A stretch of DNA of 64,000 nucleotides from Erodium maritimum (GCA_963921825.1 OY997589.1:3534001-3598000), one strand, 5' to 3'. Counted from the first letter of the stretch, positions 21,061-33,139 are shown. Notes: a model not told the origin generated them from the sequence alone. Numbers and translations: made by a program.

Positions 21061-22500
21061 TGAAAAGTTGATGTGGTTACTCACTTTTTTTAACCTTGGA
21101 ATTAAGGTTACTCTTGTTATCTAGTTATGGGATGGTTTTGGGACATGTTCCTAATTGGTTTGGTTAAGTCAGTGGTTGTGCTTTTCAACATTTAATTCAT
21201 TCGACCATCAAAATCATGAAGTCCAATACTTGAATCGTCTTGGACCTTCTATAGTGGAGGTTTCTGCACGTCTAAAAGGAGCGTCGATTCGGTACTTTTC
21301 TGGAGAAAAAGATCAAAACCTACTATTCTATCAATTCGACCGCGAAAAAAATTGATGAATTCGTCGATCGTCTATTCAGGTCCTAGTCACGATTCTCCTA
21401 TAGAGAATCTCCACGTGACCTAAATAATTTAAATATACTTTCGGCCCATTTTTTCTCACAAATTGAACTCACTTTTTCTTTACTCTTCATCCAATTAAAC
21501 TGGGATTAAACCTAATCAGCCTAACCCCATTGTGGACGGCCTTAGAACACCTTAAATTGTATTACTCTAGACGGAATTGATAAGGGTATTTTAGAGGGGA
21601 AAAAAACTTGAAAAGCCAAGCTAAGGGTTAAAATCGGCATGTTCTTGGAATAACTCGAGCTGGGCTGATAGGCTGAGTGAGTAGTGAATTTTTTATACGA
21701 AATTATGTAAATTTAATTATTTAAACAAAATTATATAATAAATTAAGAATTTTTTTTGAAGAATACTTTCCTTATGAAAGAATCGATAAAAATTGAATGT
21801 AGAGGTACTTCAAAAAAGAAACTTAGATAAATTAGTAAACTTAAACAAAATTATATTAAATTTAAAAGCTTAAACAAAGTTACATAAGATTACTTTTTTT
21901 GGATATCTTGACATTTTTACTTTAGAAAAGAGGACACTTGGTGCAACATAATACGTGAAACGAAAATAATAACTGAGTATTCATCCAACACTAAGTTGAT
22001 CCTTCCGAACGATGAAATCATCGTTCACACTGTAATTGTCATCCTATTCACTCATTTGTTCGCCCAAACACCGACGATTCAATTGTTATTTTGTACCGAA
22101 ATTAATACAATTAACTCACAAGTTCACTACTTGATGGAGCACAATTGAAGTAAGTTTCTTACCAAGTCTATGTAGTTTAGCCGACTGAAATCAATGAACC
22201 ACTGTAGTTTTAATGAGGCCTAAAATTGGAGGGTACATTTATGAAGTGAATCATGCACGTGACCTAGGTCAGTTCCTAAAACAAGACATATACTACTCTT
22301 TTTTCCTATGAATATATGTGTAAGAAAGTGACATAATGTATTGAGTTTTTTAATACTAAGCAAGTCCAAGATGCTTTTAGGTGGAATAAACTGGAATCTC
22401 GATTTCTCCATATTTGGTAGAGTAGATTTTGGGGAGTACCAAGTTCGATAGGTGCCACACGTTATTATGACTACGGAGGAAATTCTAATAATGTACATCT
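21061..22500. other. Intergenic AT-rich DNA
   Basis: No gene or repeat I can support. Small open frames (21155-21355, 22220-22498) have no family features. Confidence 0.5.
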
Positions 22501-22505
22501 TTCAT

Positions 22506-23090
22506 TATTTTTTTTGAGGTAGAAACGATGATATTATAGATTTAGAATATTCTGGAGCTTGCAAATGCAGGAATCACCATACATAATAACCAAACTATCA
22601 GAATCTGAAAGACAGATGCAGAAAAGTAAATTTTGCTTTTAGGTATAATGGCGGTCGGAGGGGTGGGACTGCGGTAGCATCCAGGGATACCGATACAGTA
22701 TACTCCAACCATAAGAAACTGATCGAGCAGATCAGATGATAAACGTGTAGTGGTGGACCGATTACTCCCCCGGTGAGTCAGCGTGCGTCGTCCTCCCTTG
22801 ATTGATAATGGTAGGGCTCCTGAACGCGGGATTGCTGACCCCGAAGTGGTAGAAAAGTAACTCATCAATTGTTGGTGGTACCAATGCCACCTATACACCA
22901 GGGAGAAGGTACAGTCGACCAAACCCTCTCTGGCCCCCTCCGTACTCATTCCTGGAGGCGAGGGTGCTTGAAGCCCCCCGCCGCTGCAGATGACGCCTCA
23001 TTCGACGCCGCTGATTTTTCTTCCTCCGCAGGATCCACTTCCCTCACCGCCCTCTTATTTCCAGACAGTTAAGGATGAAACCTGTTCCGC
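22506..23090 (-). mobile_element. Minus-strand retroposon ending in poly(A)
   Basis: On the minus strand the segment ends TATCATCGTTTCTACCTC followed by eight A, at 22514-22507. This is a typical plant LINE-like 3' end. The body is markedly more GC-rich than its surroundings and carries a 135-codon open frame (22542-22949) without a recognisable domain. The 5' limit is set by the drop in GC near 23090. No target duplication was found. Confidence 0.45.
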
Positions 23091-23429
23091 TCCTCTTTAT
23101 TTTACAAGAAAATACACAATTCAGATTTCATTTATTATCAATAAACAAAAACTCCGTTAAATCTAACAAAAGACGTCAAGTTTTTTGTTGTTGCAAAACT
23201 AACCTCTAGTACCCTTGTTTTTAATGGATTGCTTTTGAGATTTTTTATTTATTTATAAAGGTGACCACTAATTTTTATAAAAAATGGTTGTTTATTGTTA
23301 ATATATGAAAAGTGACTTGTGTTATTAGGTTTTCCTTTCAATATGGATGACTCCACTTATCAATCATGTATTACGTTATTTTGTTGTTGGATAAACTAAC
23401 TACAAAATGTTTGATACTTGCATAAACTA

Positions 23430-23476
23430 ACTAAATAATTTCCTTTCCTCAAAAAAAAAAAAACTAAATAATTTCC
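23430..23476 (+). mobile_element. Extremely truncated retroposon insertion (19 bp) with 14-nt target duplication
   Basis: ACTAAATAATTTCC occurs at 23430-23443 and 23463-23476. Between the copies lie only TTTCCTC and a run of A (23444-23462). The seven non-A bases resemble the TTTCTACCTC end of the element at 22506-23090. Confidence 0.6.
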
Positions 23477-24164
23477 ATTATAACTTGATTTTTTTTCTTT
23501 GCATTTACACTAGCTGTTAGTTTTTTTTTTGTAGAACCCAGATAGTAAGGGTTAGGTTTTGGAGAAAAAATGATAGGACATAAGTGAGTATTTATACAAA
23601 ATTGTCAGGAGTATTTTAGACAATTCATGTACAAAATTCGACGGACTTATAACTAAAAGTACTTTATAATATATACAAATAAAATATTTTATACATTAGG
23701 AGCTACAAAAAAAAATGTGTAATACACAATTAGTGAAAGTGAGGTGGTCCCTTGAGTATATTCGAGACCTTGGAGACAAGTCAACTGTTTATTTACTCCA
23801 AGAGAAAATTGTAACTTAAAGAACATGTTTCATATTTAAGCTAGAAAAAAAGAAAAATACAAATGGTCTAATTTGTAGACATGGAGTGAAAAGAGAGTAA
23901 AAATATATATGGAAACGAATTGGACTCAGAGTTGTTAATTACAAACCCAAATGTATCATTGCACGTGAAGGCTTTGCAAAGGGGAAATTAGGTCATACTA
24001 AGGAAGTCCAACTTCAAAGCTCGAGATTTGGTTTAGGGATATCCAAAAGATATATATGTATGTATGAACTTCAGTGCCATTTTCTCACAAATGGAAACCT
24101 TCACTTAATGAGGTAGTCTTCGTTTGCCATTTCTTTTGATATAATTAAAGGATAGATATACCCC
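23477..24164. other. Intergenic AT-rich DNA
   Basis: Nothing recognisable on either strand. Confidence 0.5.
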
Positions 24165-24186
24165 AAAATAAACTAGGGTTATCACA

Positions 24187-24938
24187 CGATTAAGAATCAC
24201 CACAAATTCGAATTAGTGGGAAGTTCTCTCTCGTTGAGAGAACCTTAACCTAGTCACCGTCATCTTCGACGACGATTTTTCTTCTATTCCGATCATTTGA
24301 TTCCTCTAGTTTTACTCTGTTATCTTTCTAGCATACATTGTCGGTTCATCCCCCATAGGGTGTCGGCGGTGGGTCTCACGATCTTAGAACGACTTAGTTG
24401 TCTTATCCTTGATGGGATTTTGGCAGTGGGTCTCACAATTTCGGGTCGACCTAGTCGTCCTATCCCTCATGGGATTATGGTAGCGGGTCTCCCGATGTGC
24501 TACTATGGAGCTGTTTTCCGGTGAGTTGTGGAGGCCATAGGTATAATGTGGTTTGAGAAGAGGCATCAACGAAACAGAGCTTAGGAGCACCAGACATAGG
24601 TTTTGATGATCACAGGACGCCGATGAGGAGCAGCGGCACGTTCTTTGATCCTAGCCCTTCGTCTCCTAGAGTACTCCTTGGATCCATCCCAATTGAGGCA
24701 AAAGACGTATCAGATGCGTACCAGCCAATGAAAAGGGGTACATCCCCTATGTATTCACATAGGATAGTCATATTTTGTATGTCGTTTTTATGATTTTCAT
24801 TAAATCTCAACGTTGCGATGAAAAGCAGCTATTGTTATTTCAAGGTCAATATCTCGGTTCTTATGAGATATGAGACTATTCCTAACCCTTCTATTTTCTC
24901 ATACATTATTTGTAATAAAGATGGACCTCCAGTATACT
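24187..24938 (+). mobile_element. Inserted 752-bp segment between 22-nt direct repeats
   Basis: A 22-nt repeat (AAAATAAACTAGGG... to TATCACA) is identical at 24165-24186 and 24939-24960. The segment between is more GC-rich than its flanks and holds a 57-bp tandem repeat. It has an AATAAA near 24913 but no A-tail. This is probably a retroposon; a duplication made by repair of a double-strand break is the alternative. Confidence 0.5.
24350..24505. repeat. 57-bp tandem repeat, about 2.7 units
   Basis: GGGTCTCAC recurs at 24371 and 24428, and GGGTCTCCC at 24485, exactly 57 bp apart. Between them are related phrases (CGACTTAGTTGTCTTATCC / CGACCTAGTCGTCCTATCC). The period is a multiple of three, so the plus-strand open frame 24297-24524 shows a 19-residue repeat. 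Confidence 0.7.
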
Positions 24939-25569
24939 AAAATAAACTAGGGTTATCACAAAAAATATATCTTCAAATATATTTATTTTTCATGAGTGGT
25001 AGTCCTCATCTTTGGTAGTTTTTTTCGAGCGAAAGTTATACCTTTATTAAATTTTAACTTACGTAAATATATAAAAGATCAGTGGAAGGGAAGATAATTT
25101 GGAAAGAATCGTTTTAAATTAATCCTGGAAACATGATCGAGGTATAGTCGGTTTGGACATATGGGGCTAAATGTCGAGAAATAGAAACTAAAAAAACTTA
25201 AAGGCCAATAGAATCAATTCTGGCTCGACCTGATATAACGGTGCCTAACTACTACTTGGTCTTCAGGGGAGGACTATGGTATTTCGGTAAAAATTACACA
25301 ATTTGATCAGGTATCACTGTAATTGGTAGAAGAGGACGATCAACTGCAACCAATCATGATAGGGGCGGGATGCTTCTCTTCCCCGACGTCCCGCTTCCCT
25401 GCTGGTGCCTCATTGGATTTGGTGAGACTTTGTAGCAGACCTCACCTGATTGTGTGGGCCAACAAAAGCACTTGATACTGAACTTCGATCTCCATCGGTG
25501 ATAAGAATATGTGGTCCAGCTATGACTATGGTTGTGATGGCGCAGAAAGCTAGCCCGATTGAAAAAAGA

Positions 25570-25850
25570 GCCACCGCAACAGGTAGACGCGGATCACCTC
25601 TAAAGATGTCTCATCCTTCAAACATAACGGCATTGAGACTCAGAGGCGTGGAGGAGATAACCATCACAATAGGTAACCGCATATCGCCTCTGGAGATGCC
25701 CCATCCTTCAAACACAACAACGCTGAGACTCAAAGGCATGGGGGAGAGAACCACCGCAACAGGTAGCCGCATATCACCTCTAGAGATACCCTATTCTTCA
25801 AGCACAACATCGTTAAGACTTGGAGGCACGAGGGAGAAAAGCATGAGTTC
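25570..25850. repeat. 90-bp tandem repeat, 3 units, open in one frame
   Basis: AGGTAGACGC at 25581, AGGTAACCGC at 25671 and AGGTAGCCGC at 25761 mark three units of exactly 90 bp (30 codons). They lie in the plus-strand open frame 25450-25899, which shows three copies of a segment around RISPLEMPHPSNTTTLRL. I know of no matching protein family, and no splice-bounded gene is evident around it. Confidence 0.75.
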
Positions 25851-26059
25851 TTCTAGGAGCCGTACCATAAACACACAGAGATCGTATGTGGTGACATGAA
25901 TCTACGTGAAACCGACATGCCAATATCCCTAACCGTAGTGATGCCAGTAAGGAATAACACGATGAGGAAAGCCACCTCTGAGGTTTAGAGAGAACAATGT
26001 GAAAGCAATTACTTGAACATTTTGGTAAAATTAGTTTTGATGCTAAATCAAAGTGTCAG

Positions 26060-26765
26060 CATATATTTTTTTGATAAGCGCATAAAATTTTATTTAAGAA
26101 AAAAGAAAGATCCAAGCAGGATCGATCCAGAACACAACCATAACAAGAGAGCTCTCATCTGGAGTTGCGGGAACAAACCCTGACAAAGAACAATCCCCCC
26201 CCCCCCCCCCCAAAAAAAAAAAAATAAACAGACCGATGAACAATGTCATCGAACCAGAGAATAAAATGGTTCATAAGATCAACCATCGGTGACCCACTCT
26301 TTGCCTTCCGAAGTCAAGTTCGGATCATCAAAAACTTTAGTTGAATGGGCTAACTGAGCAACTTGAGTTTGTAAGCAACTTGAGCGATAGCTGTTCGGAG
26401 CAACTTGAGATATGAGTTGCTTTCTACTATCCACAGAGTTTACAAATCTCTCCCGGCTCCTAGAACGGGTTGGTTTGATTTGAACGGTATAGTAGTCCCC
26501 TAAACACTTGGGGGGGGGGGACTCACACGATTCGAAGCTCTGGACGGCTGCTTCGAATGACGACCCTTGTTCAGAGGTTGAAGAAGAGCATCCTTCCAAA
26601 GACTATTTTATTAGTCCACGACTGTTTCGCTAGTTCCCAACTGTTGTGGCAACTGACCCATTTCTGATGAAACCGACCCGTCATCCACTGGATACAGCCC
26701 AGCCTGCTTTGGGCCTGCCGAATGTAAGCATATTTATCGCCAATGATTACCAATTATTTTTGTTG
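26060..26765 (-). mobile_element. Minus-strand LINE-like 3' fragment
   Basis: On the minus strand the sequence ends TTTTATGCGCTTATC plus an A-run at 26075-26068, the same CTTATC(A)n end as the LINE at 55053-57005. Two minus-strand open frames (26279-26599, 26571-26753) have no clear domain. A poly-C/poly-A tract (26196-26225) and a G9 run near 26511 interrupt it. The upstream limit is uncertain. Confidence 0.45.
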
Positions 26766-26769
26766 ATAC

Positions 26770-27290
26770 CCACGAATCATATCATCATGACTAGTGGTAC
26801 TGATACAGAGTGCGGAACGGAGAGGAAGAATTCTTTACCGAATTCGTTGATTCAAAGTGAATACCGAATAAGATAGAAGTTGAGTAGAACTCGTTTTTTG
26901 GTTTATTTCATCAAAATCTGCATTACAATGGAGAATAACAAGTGTTTAAATAGAGAAACTAGTACCCAAAGTCCTAATACAATAAGGAAATTATTACCCA
27001 AACCCTAATTTGAAAATAAAGAAAACATGAAAAACAGGAAATAATGAACCGAACCCTAAAATATCAGTTTCGCCCCTCTAAACGATCTCGGATGGCCGAA
27101 AAACGTCTTAGCTCATGGCAAAGCGATGACTTTTGCTCAGGGGCTCGTTTCGATCCGAAAAATGCTAAGGTTTCGCTAATTTCGAAAATTGTTGCATTTT
27201 CGGATTCTCTAGCCAATTCGCCAAGATATCTTCAATATGCACTGCATCAGGTACCATACAACTTTGTAACGAGTGAACAATTTTGATGTA
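26770..27290 (-). mobile_element. LTR-like remnant, minus orientation
   Basis: On the minus strand it has a TATTTAAACACTTGTTATTC promoter-like block, a GATGAAATAAACC polyadenylation-like block and an AT-rich U5-like region, as in plant LTRs. No paired LTR, primer-binding site or pol gene was found, so the call is tentative. Confidence 0.3.
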
Positions 27291-27643
27291 ATGATGATAC
27301 TACAAGTTTGTACCTATATATGCAATTTAATGCTATTCATATTGAAGTCCGTATGTGGATCTCTAAATAAAAGGTCCGTATATGGTACAAAGAGTAAAGG
27401 AAAAAACATAAATAATGTAGCCAATTCATTCATTCCTTGTACCTTTGTATAGGAATTACAACTATAAGCATTTGGTTAATGGACGGATGTCACGTGCTCT
27501 GTTTGTGAAAATAATTCCAAAAACCAGAATTTCTCACGTGTTCCAACCTATTAGTTCGACCTACTCTATTCTTATTAAGCCAAAGTTTGTTTGGCCCATG
27601 TGAAATACCTGTTATAACCCCGAACAATCCAAACGGAATTATA

Positions 27644-28246
27644 GTGGTCGTCGATGAGTGGTTTAACCATGGTGCCTGTAAGCTATTTACCTTCAAATTA
27701 GGTATTAGGTTTAGTGTGTTAGCTGGGGTTTTCCCTTCAAATTCTCTTGGTCACTTGTAGTGTTGGCCGTCGACTTGTCAGTAATCGTCTTTCAGATTTT
27801 GTGTGAGGTTGATGGTCCTGATGAGACAAGGTATTCTACTTCCTTTGGTAGTCAGTTGATTTATTTCAATATCTTTTGAGCTTAATGGTTGAAAAATCCG
27901 GATTTTAACCGTATTAACTCGTGTGTTTCATGGGAGGAAAATCCGGGTTTTAGACTTAGTTACTGCTTTGTACTTCATGGTATAATTTTTTTGGTATTTA
28001 GACCTTTTTCATTGTCATGAGGCTAGACTGTCATGTCAACGATCAAGTTTGTATCATGTTCTAGTTGTTGCTTTCAGCATCGTACTCCTTTTGTTGGGAT
28101 TTTCATGAGGCTGAGCTGTCATGCCAATACTCGAGTCTATTTTTGGTTGTTGCCTTTATTTTCAAGTCTATAGCTAGGTCATCTTGTTACTTTTTTTTTA
28201 CCTTACGAAAGGTTCTAATTTAAATTTGCATTGCTGATCCAAAAAA
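27644..28246 (+). mobile_element. 5'-truncated retroposon with 18-nt target duplication
   Basis: Flanking 18-mers at 27626-27643 (AATCCAAACGGAATTATA) and 28247-28264 (AATCCAAACGAAACTATA) differ at two positions. The insert ends TTGCATTGCTGATCC followed by an A-run, a LINE-type 3' end. It has no coding capacity. Confidence 0.65.
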
Positions 28247-28336
28247 AATCCAAACGAAACTATATGCATTGGAAATGGTAGATTACCCTCCCCAAAAGTC
28301 CCCAACTGTGTAATTAAGTTTTTGAGAGCGTGAAAG

Positions 28337-29196
28337 AATGAAGTATCGGTTTATCTTTCGATCATATTCTCAGCTACCAAAAAACCCTAGGGGCTGCTCT
28401 GCGCAACCTCCTCCCCCCTTCCCCCTTCTTCTCCATCATTGAAGCTTCTGCCTTAAAGCGCTCCGCTACCCTTGACGGGTTCACCCATTAATGGGTTCAA
28501 CAGTACCCTTGCTAAGGTTTTCTCTCTACAACATCATTTTCTTCATCCTTTTGGCCGCCGTCCACCTTCGCAGGTCGCCGCCGTCCGTTCAAACCGTCCC
28601 ACGACCTCGCGCTACTGATCTTGCGTCGCCGGTTTGGTCCCGAGCTAGTGCCAATGGCCACCGTGGCCCTCTTGTTGCCATCCACCGGGGACCGTGCTCC
28701 ATGCGCCGTCTCCCATCTGTAGCGGGCCAGTTTATGGCATATCCATCAAAGGGGCACACCCTAGCCAGCATGGGTCCGCTCCCTCGATGAATCTGGGATC
28801 CGGGAGGAGGGACGATAGGCTGGGGCCGGATGAATCACGACGAAGAATTGACGATCCTAGAACGCTCAAATGGCACGGGGCCCAGAAGAACTGGCATCAC
28901 AGATTTGGTAGTTTGTTATTACGTTCGTGTGCTAATTTTTTTATCCTGTTTTAGGTCGAATAAAGTTTTGGCTAGATAGGACTAGGCTTTGGGATGTTTA
29001 TTTTTTTGAAACGTTGGATCAAGAATTTCTTGTGTTCGGATCTGCGAGGCAAAACAGACTACCATTATGGATCCATGAGCGCCTGACGGGCTACGGCCGG
29101 TTGGGACATAAATCTGGAATCCGGGACGTTATGTCCTGCCCTGTAAGATTGAAATGTTACAGTTAATATAATATCTAGTTCCCGTTTCAAAAAAAA
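28337..29196 (+). mobile_element. Retroposon, 860 bp, with 20-nt target duplication and poly(A)
   Basis: AGTTTTTGAGAGCGTGAAAG is identical at 28317-28336 and 29197-29216. The insert begins with a pyrimidine-rich leader (CTCCTCCCCCCTTCCCCC), has a GC-rich centre with a 99-codon open frame (28491-28790), and ends CCCGTTTC plus A9. There is no reverse transcriptase, so it must have moved in trans. Confidence 0.78.
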
Positions 29197-29216
29197 AGTT
29201 TTTGAGAGCGTGAAAG

Positions 29217-30297
29217 TCTCACTAACCTACCGTTATGTATTGTGAATTTTCATCCATAACATTTGACAAAAAATTGGTAAGAGTTTCCTATGATTTAATG
29301 CACTTATAAAGGTCCCGAAGTAGGAAAGAGGAATGATCACTAATTCACTATAGATTAAGACTTTTTTTTGTTGACTTCGTGTGCTTATGTGGACACATTT
29401 CTTTTGATCTCCCCAATAACTGGCCCAATTATGAAAGTTTGGCTAACCTCAAAAGGGTTGGTAAAAGTTAATCAAAGATTTGTAATAAAATCTACTATGT
29501 TCGTACAAGTGTTTCTACTCTAATCGGCGGCATGTTGAATGCAATGCCACTTATAGAGTGGTGCCTTTTTGCCTAATCCCCTAACCAGGGCTTCACCCAT
29601 TTCACTAATCCTCTTTCCTTTAATAGTGGGAAATGTCATCACTATTTAAACCAAAACCAAGACTAGGTTACAGAAAAAGTTGCCTGCCATAGCGGGTTTA
29701 ATTTCGTTAAACCCGACGAGTAATCTGTATTATGTAAGACTATGTACAGAACAATGACCAATCGTTCGCTTTATGGGTACAGGTCGAAATGAAAAATCTG
29801 ATACCACGTTCAAACCTGAGTAATTGAAAAGTTCGCGGTGCTCGAAATGCTTGTAAATCAATAAAAACATCTAGAGGAAATTCTAATAATATGCACTCGA
29901 ACGATACTTTTTAGCGTAAACATTCCATGTTCACTTTTTTCTTTCAAAAATTCACTTACACCTTTCGTTTATCGTTTTCATTGATTTGGACGGATAATCC
30001 CCATAAAATTTAAAGATTCCTAAAATACCCCTGCTCCCAAGCCTTAAAAACCATTCTCATATCCTAAACATCAAAAATACTAAACTACACTTAGTTGGAA
30101 GATAGATTTAAGGTTTGGGTGAGTTTTCTAGGGTTTAGGGGACCCTTATAGGGGTTTATGATTCTTAGGGATTTTCTGTCCAAATTAACCGAAATTAAGA
30201 AAAACTAACGAGAAAGGTTAACTTTTGATAATAAACAAATTATGTAAGTGCGTTTTTTGTAAAAAAAATATTAATAATGAGCACGCACAACACGGTT
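29217..30297. other. Intergenic AT-rich DNA with a weak foldback at about 29945-30255
   Basis: No gene seen. CACTTACACCTTTCGTTTAT and TTGATTTGGACGGATAATCC near 29950-30000 pair loosely with sequence near 30170-30250. This suggests an old foldback element. Confidence 0.4.
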
Positions 30298-30695
30298 ATA
30301 CTAAAAAGAAAAAACTCCAGGTACTAACTATCCCCGACTTGTACATCTCAAGAACTACGGTTGACTTTTTTGTCGATCAGAAACGCACTCCTGACTTAAT
30401 GTAATTACACAAACTAACATTTTCCGTTAGTGATGACGATGAAAGTTAGGAAAAACTCCAAGAACTAACTGCAATATGACTATTGAACTCAAAAACTAAC
30501 CGTATACTTGTTAGTTTTTTGTAGCTTTTACTAACGTTTTCCGTCATCTCTAACGGAAAATGTTAGTTCATAACGGAAAAAGTTACTTTTTAGTAAATAC
30601 CTAAGTCAACCGTGCGTTTCTGATCGGAAAAAAAGTCAACCGTAGTTCTTGAGCGGTACAACTCGACGATAGTTAGTTCCTGGTTTTACCCCTAT
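30298..30695. repeat. Foldback element upstream of the protease genes
   Basis: Left blocks AAGAACTACGGTTGACTTTT and GATCAGAAACGCA pair with TGCGTTTCTGATC and AAAAGTCAACCGTAGTTCTT. The inner block ACTAACATTTTCCGTTAG also pairs with its mirror. It ends about 215 bp before the TATA box of the first protease gene. A diverged piece occurs in that gene's intron (32217-32480). Confidence 0.82.
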
Positions 30696-30910
30696 TAAAA
30701 AATCGTTCGACAACATATTATCGGAGTTTCCTTACTACCTATATCAATGCAGATTGAAGAACGAACTTTGGTACCACGTTAAAGCTTAGTCAACCAACCT
30801 AAAAACTCAAACTTACAAATGGATATTCCAAGATGCTTATCAAACGATGACAAATCTACACCATATTGAAATCCAAGACCATCATTTCTCATAGGATCTA
30901 GTTTTCGATC

Positions 30911-30917
30911 TATATAA
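30911..30917 (+). promoter_or_regulatory. TATA box of the first protease gene
   Basis: TATATAA lies 50 bp upstream of the ATG at 30967. An in-frame ATG at 30928 is only 11 bp after this box, hence upstream of any likely transcription start, which favours 30967. Confidence 0.7.
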
Positions 30918-30966
30918 GTAGAGATCAGTGATTGTCAAACCATTATCATTTCACCACTTGATAAAG

Positions 30967-33139
30967 ATGGCTCTATTCCATGAACACCTATGCATGCAAG
31001 CAACCCTCTTCCTCATTCTATCCCTTCTCGCCATTGATGCCAGTCCTCGAAAGCTGGTCGACGAACACGAGCAATGGATGGCAAGATACGGTAAGGCTTA
31101 CAATGACCCCGTCGAGGTGGAGTTGCGTTTCAAGGTATTCAAAGAGAATGTCGAGTTCGTGGAGTCCTTCAACGGGGCGGGTCTCAAGCCATACAAGCTG
31201 AGCATCAACGAGTTCTCCGACCAAACCAATGAAGAGTTCATGGCTTCACATAATGGGTATATGAGGCCTAGTTATGGGTCAAAAACGGTGAAAGAAGGAG
31301 CCTTTCGGTTTGGGAATTTAACAGATGTGCCTTTGAGTGTGGATTGGAGAAGGTTTGGAGCTGTGACTCCAGTCAAAAACCAAGGGAAATGTGGTAAGGA
31401 CACACATCACATTATATTACTTCACATGATGCTACACATTTAGGGAGATGGGGACTTTCTAAAAATATATTATTAATCAACGGATATTATCCGTTATAAA
31501 TGGATCTTTATGTAGTAAAAAACAGTAAGAACAAAAAGACGTAACGCTAAAATTTTGGGTTTAAATATTAGATTCACATTTGTTCCAAAATTTTATAGTT
31601 GACATTACATAATACTTAAACCTGAATTTCAGTATAACATTTTTTGATTCTTGTGTTAGGGTTTTTTGTTCCTAATTTACAACGGATAGTGTTCCCTTTA
31701 ATTAAAAAACACGATATCATTGTATATCGGAGAATCTCAGAAAACTTACACGACTGTGACTTTTTTTCTCAAAACCTCACCCGTTTTTGTCTTTGATTTC
31801 ACGGACACACTTTGTAAAAAGTCAATATACTACAATTTTTTTTTTTGGAAAGCTCGTATTTTTATTTCAAGAGATTTACTCTCCAAAATAGAGAGGATCT
31901 AAAAAGTCAAAGACCAAGAAAACGATTATAAGAAAGAGCTCGAAATAAAAAAGCTTTAAAACGGGACTAACCCAAACCGTAGGAACGCAACCCACATAAA
32001 CAAAAACAACAACAAAAACACAACAACCATAAGACAAAAAACTAAAGCTCGAATCTACTTCTCGTACCACTTCAATTGTCTGATATAGCTAAGTAGTCCT
32101 TTACCGACCCGATTCTTGATAAGAACCATTGGGACCTATTCTATAATACACTACAAACTTATGATTTCGGCTATTTTGGGACAAAACTCCCTCGGTGATA
32201 CTTCACTTATACTTGGGATAAAACCAATAACTAACTATCATTAATTCGTATTCTTTAAGAACTGATGGTTGACTTATTAATCGATCAGATCATGCCTGTA
32301 GACTTAAGGTGATTCCACAAACTAACATTTTTCAGTAGAAACTAACATTTTCCATTAGAAATGACAGAAAACATTGAAAAAATAAACTCCAAAAAGTAAC
32401 AAGTCTACAGTTAGTTATTGAGTTCAATAATCATATGACAGTTAATTTTTGGTGTTTTTTCTAACGTTTTCTGTCATTTCTAAAAAAAGTATTCACTTCT
32501 CATTTTGTGTAAGCTTATTACAAAATGACGATTTTTCCCGTAGGCAGTTGCTGGGCATTCTCCGCTGTGGCGGCCGTCGAGGGAATCACCAAACTCACGA
32601 CCGGCGCACTAGTCTCTCTCTCGGAGCAAGAGCTCATGGACTGCGACAAAACAGGCAAGAACCAAGGATGCAAGGGTGGCAACACCGAGGCCGCGTTCGA
32701 GTTCATAGCAACCAACAACGGCCTAACCGCGGAAGCAAACTACCCTTACAAAGGATCCGAATCCTTTTGCGACATCATCGACCAAGCCTTGTTCCGCCAA
32801 GCCACCAACATCAGCGGCTACGAGAGCGTCCCGACCGGCGAGGACGCGCTGGAGAAAGCCGTCGCGTCCCAGCCTGTATCGGTGGCTATAGACGGCGGAG
32901 GAAGGCCTTTCCAGTTCTACTCGGGCGGGGTTTTTGACGGGGATTGCGGGACGGAGCTGAACCACGCCGTGACGGTGGTGGGTTATGGGAGTGAGGAGGA
33001 TGGTACGAAGTATTGGATCGTGAAGAACTCTTGGGGACGTGCCTGGGGCGAGGATGGGTTCATGAGGATCCGGCGAGGAGTGGAGGGTGAGGGAGCTCTT
33101 TGTGGGATCGCACTCGAGGGTTCTTACCCGGTGGTGTAA
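30967..33139 (+). CDS. Papain-like cysteine protease (C1A, senescence-associated SAG39-like type), copy 1
   Basis: Two exons, 30967-31393 and 32544-33139 (1023 nt, 340 aa), with a GT-AG phase-1 intron cutting the Gly codon before the active site. These are secretory or vacuolar endopeptidases made as zymogens. A signal peptide covers about residues 1-25. The I29 inhibitor prodomain (about 33-92) has the [15 protein letters not shown] and [11 protein letters not shown] motifs. The mature enzyme begins near VPLSVDWR (residue 121). The catalytic set is complete: Gln139, Cys145 (KCGSCWAF), His283 ([11 protein letters not shown]), Asn304 (KNSWG). The disulphide motif GCKGG is present. Length is normal. 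It is followed 0.9 kb later by a paralogue in the same orientation. Confidence 0.95.
32217..32480. repeat. Diverged foldback fragment in the protease copy 1 intron
   Basis: GATGGTTGACTTATTAATCG, CACAAACTAACATTTTTC and TTTCTAACGTTTTCTGTCAT resemble blocks of the element at 30298-30695. It is degraded. Confidence 0.5.

Noticed and set aside
22542-22949. 135-codon minus-strand open frame as a host gene
   Set aside because: It lies within a poly(A)-terminated retroposon and has no recognisable domain.
30928-30966. Upstream in-frame ATG for protease copy 1
   Set aside because: It lies only 11 bp after the TATA box, and the signal peptide fits the start at 30967.
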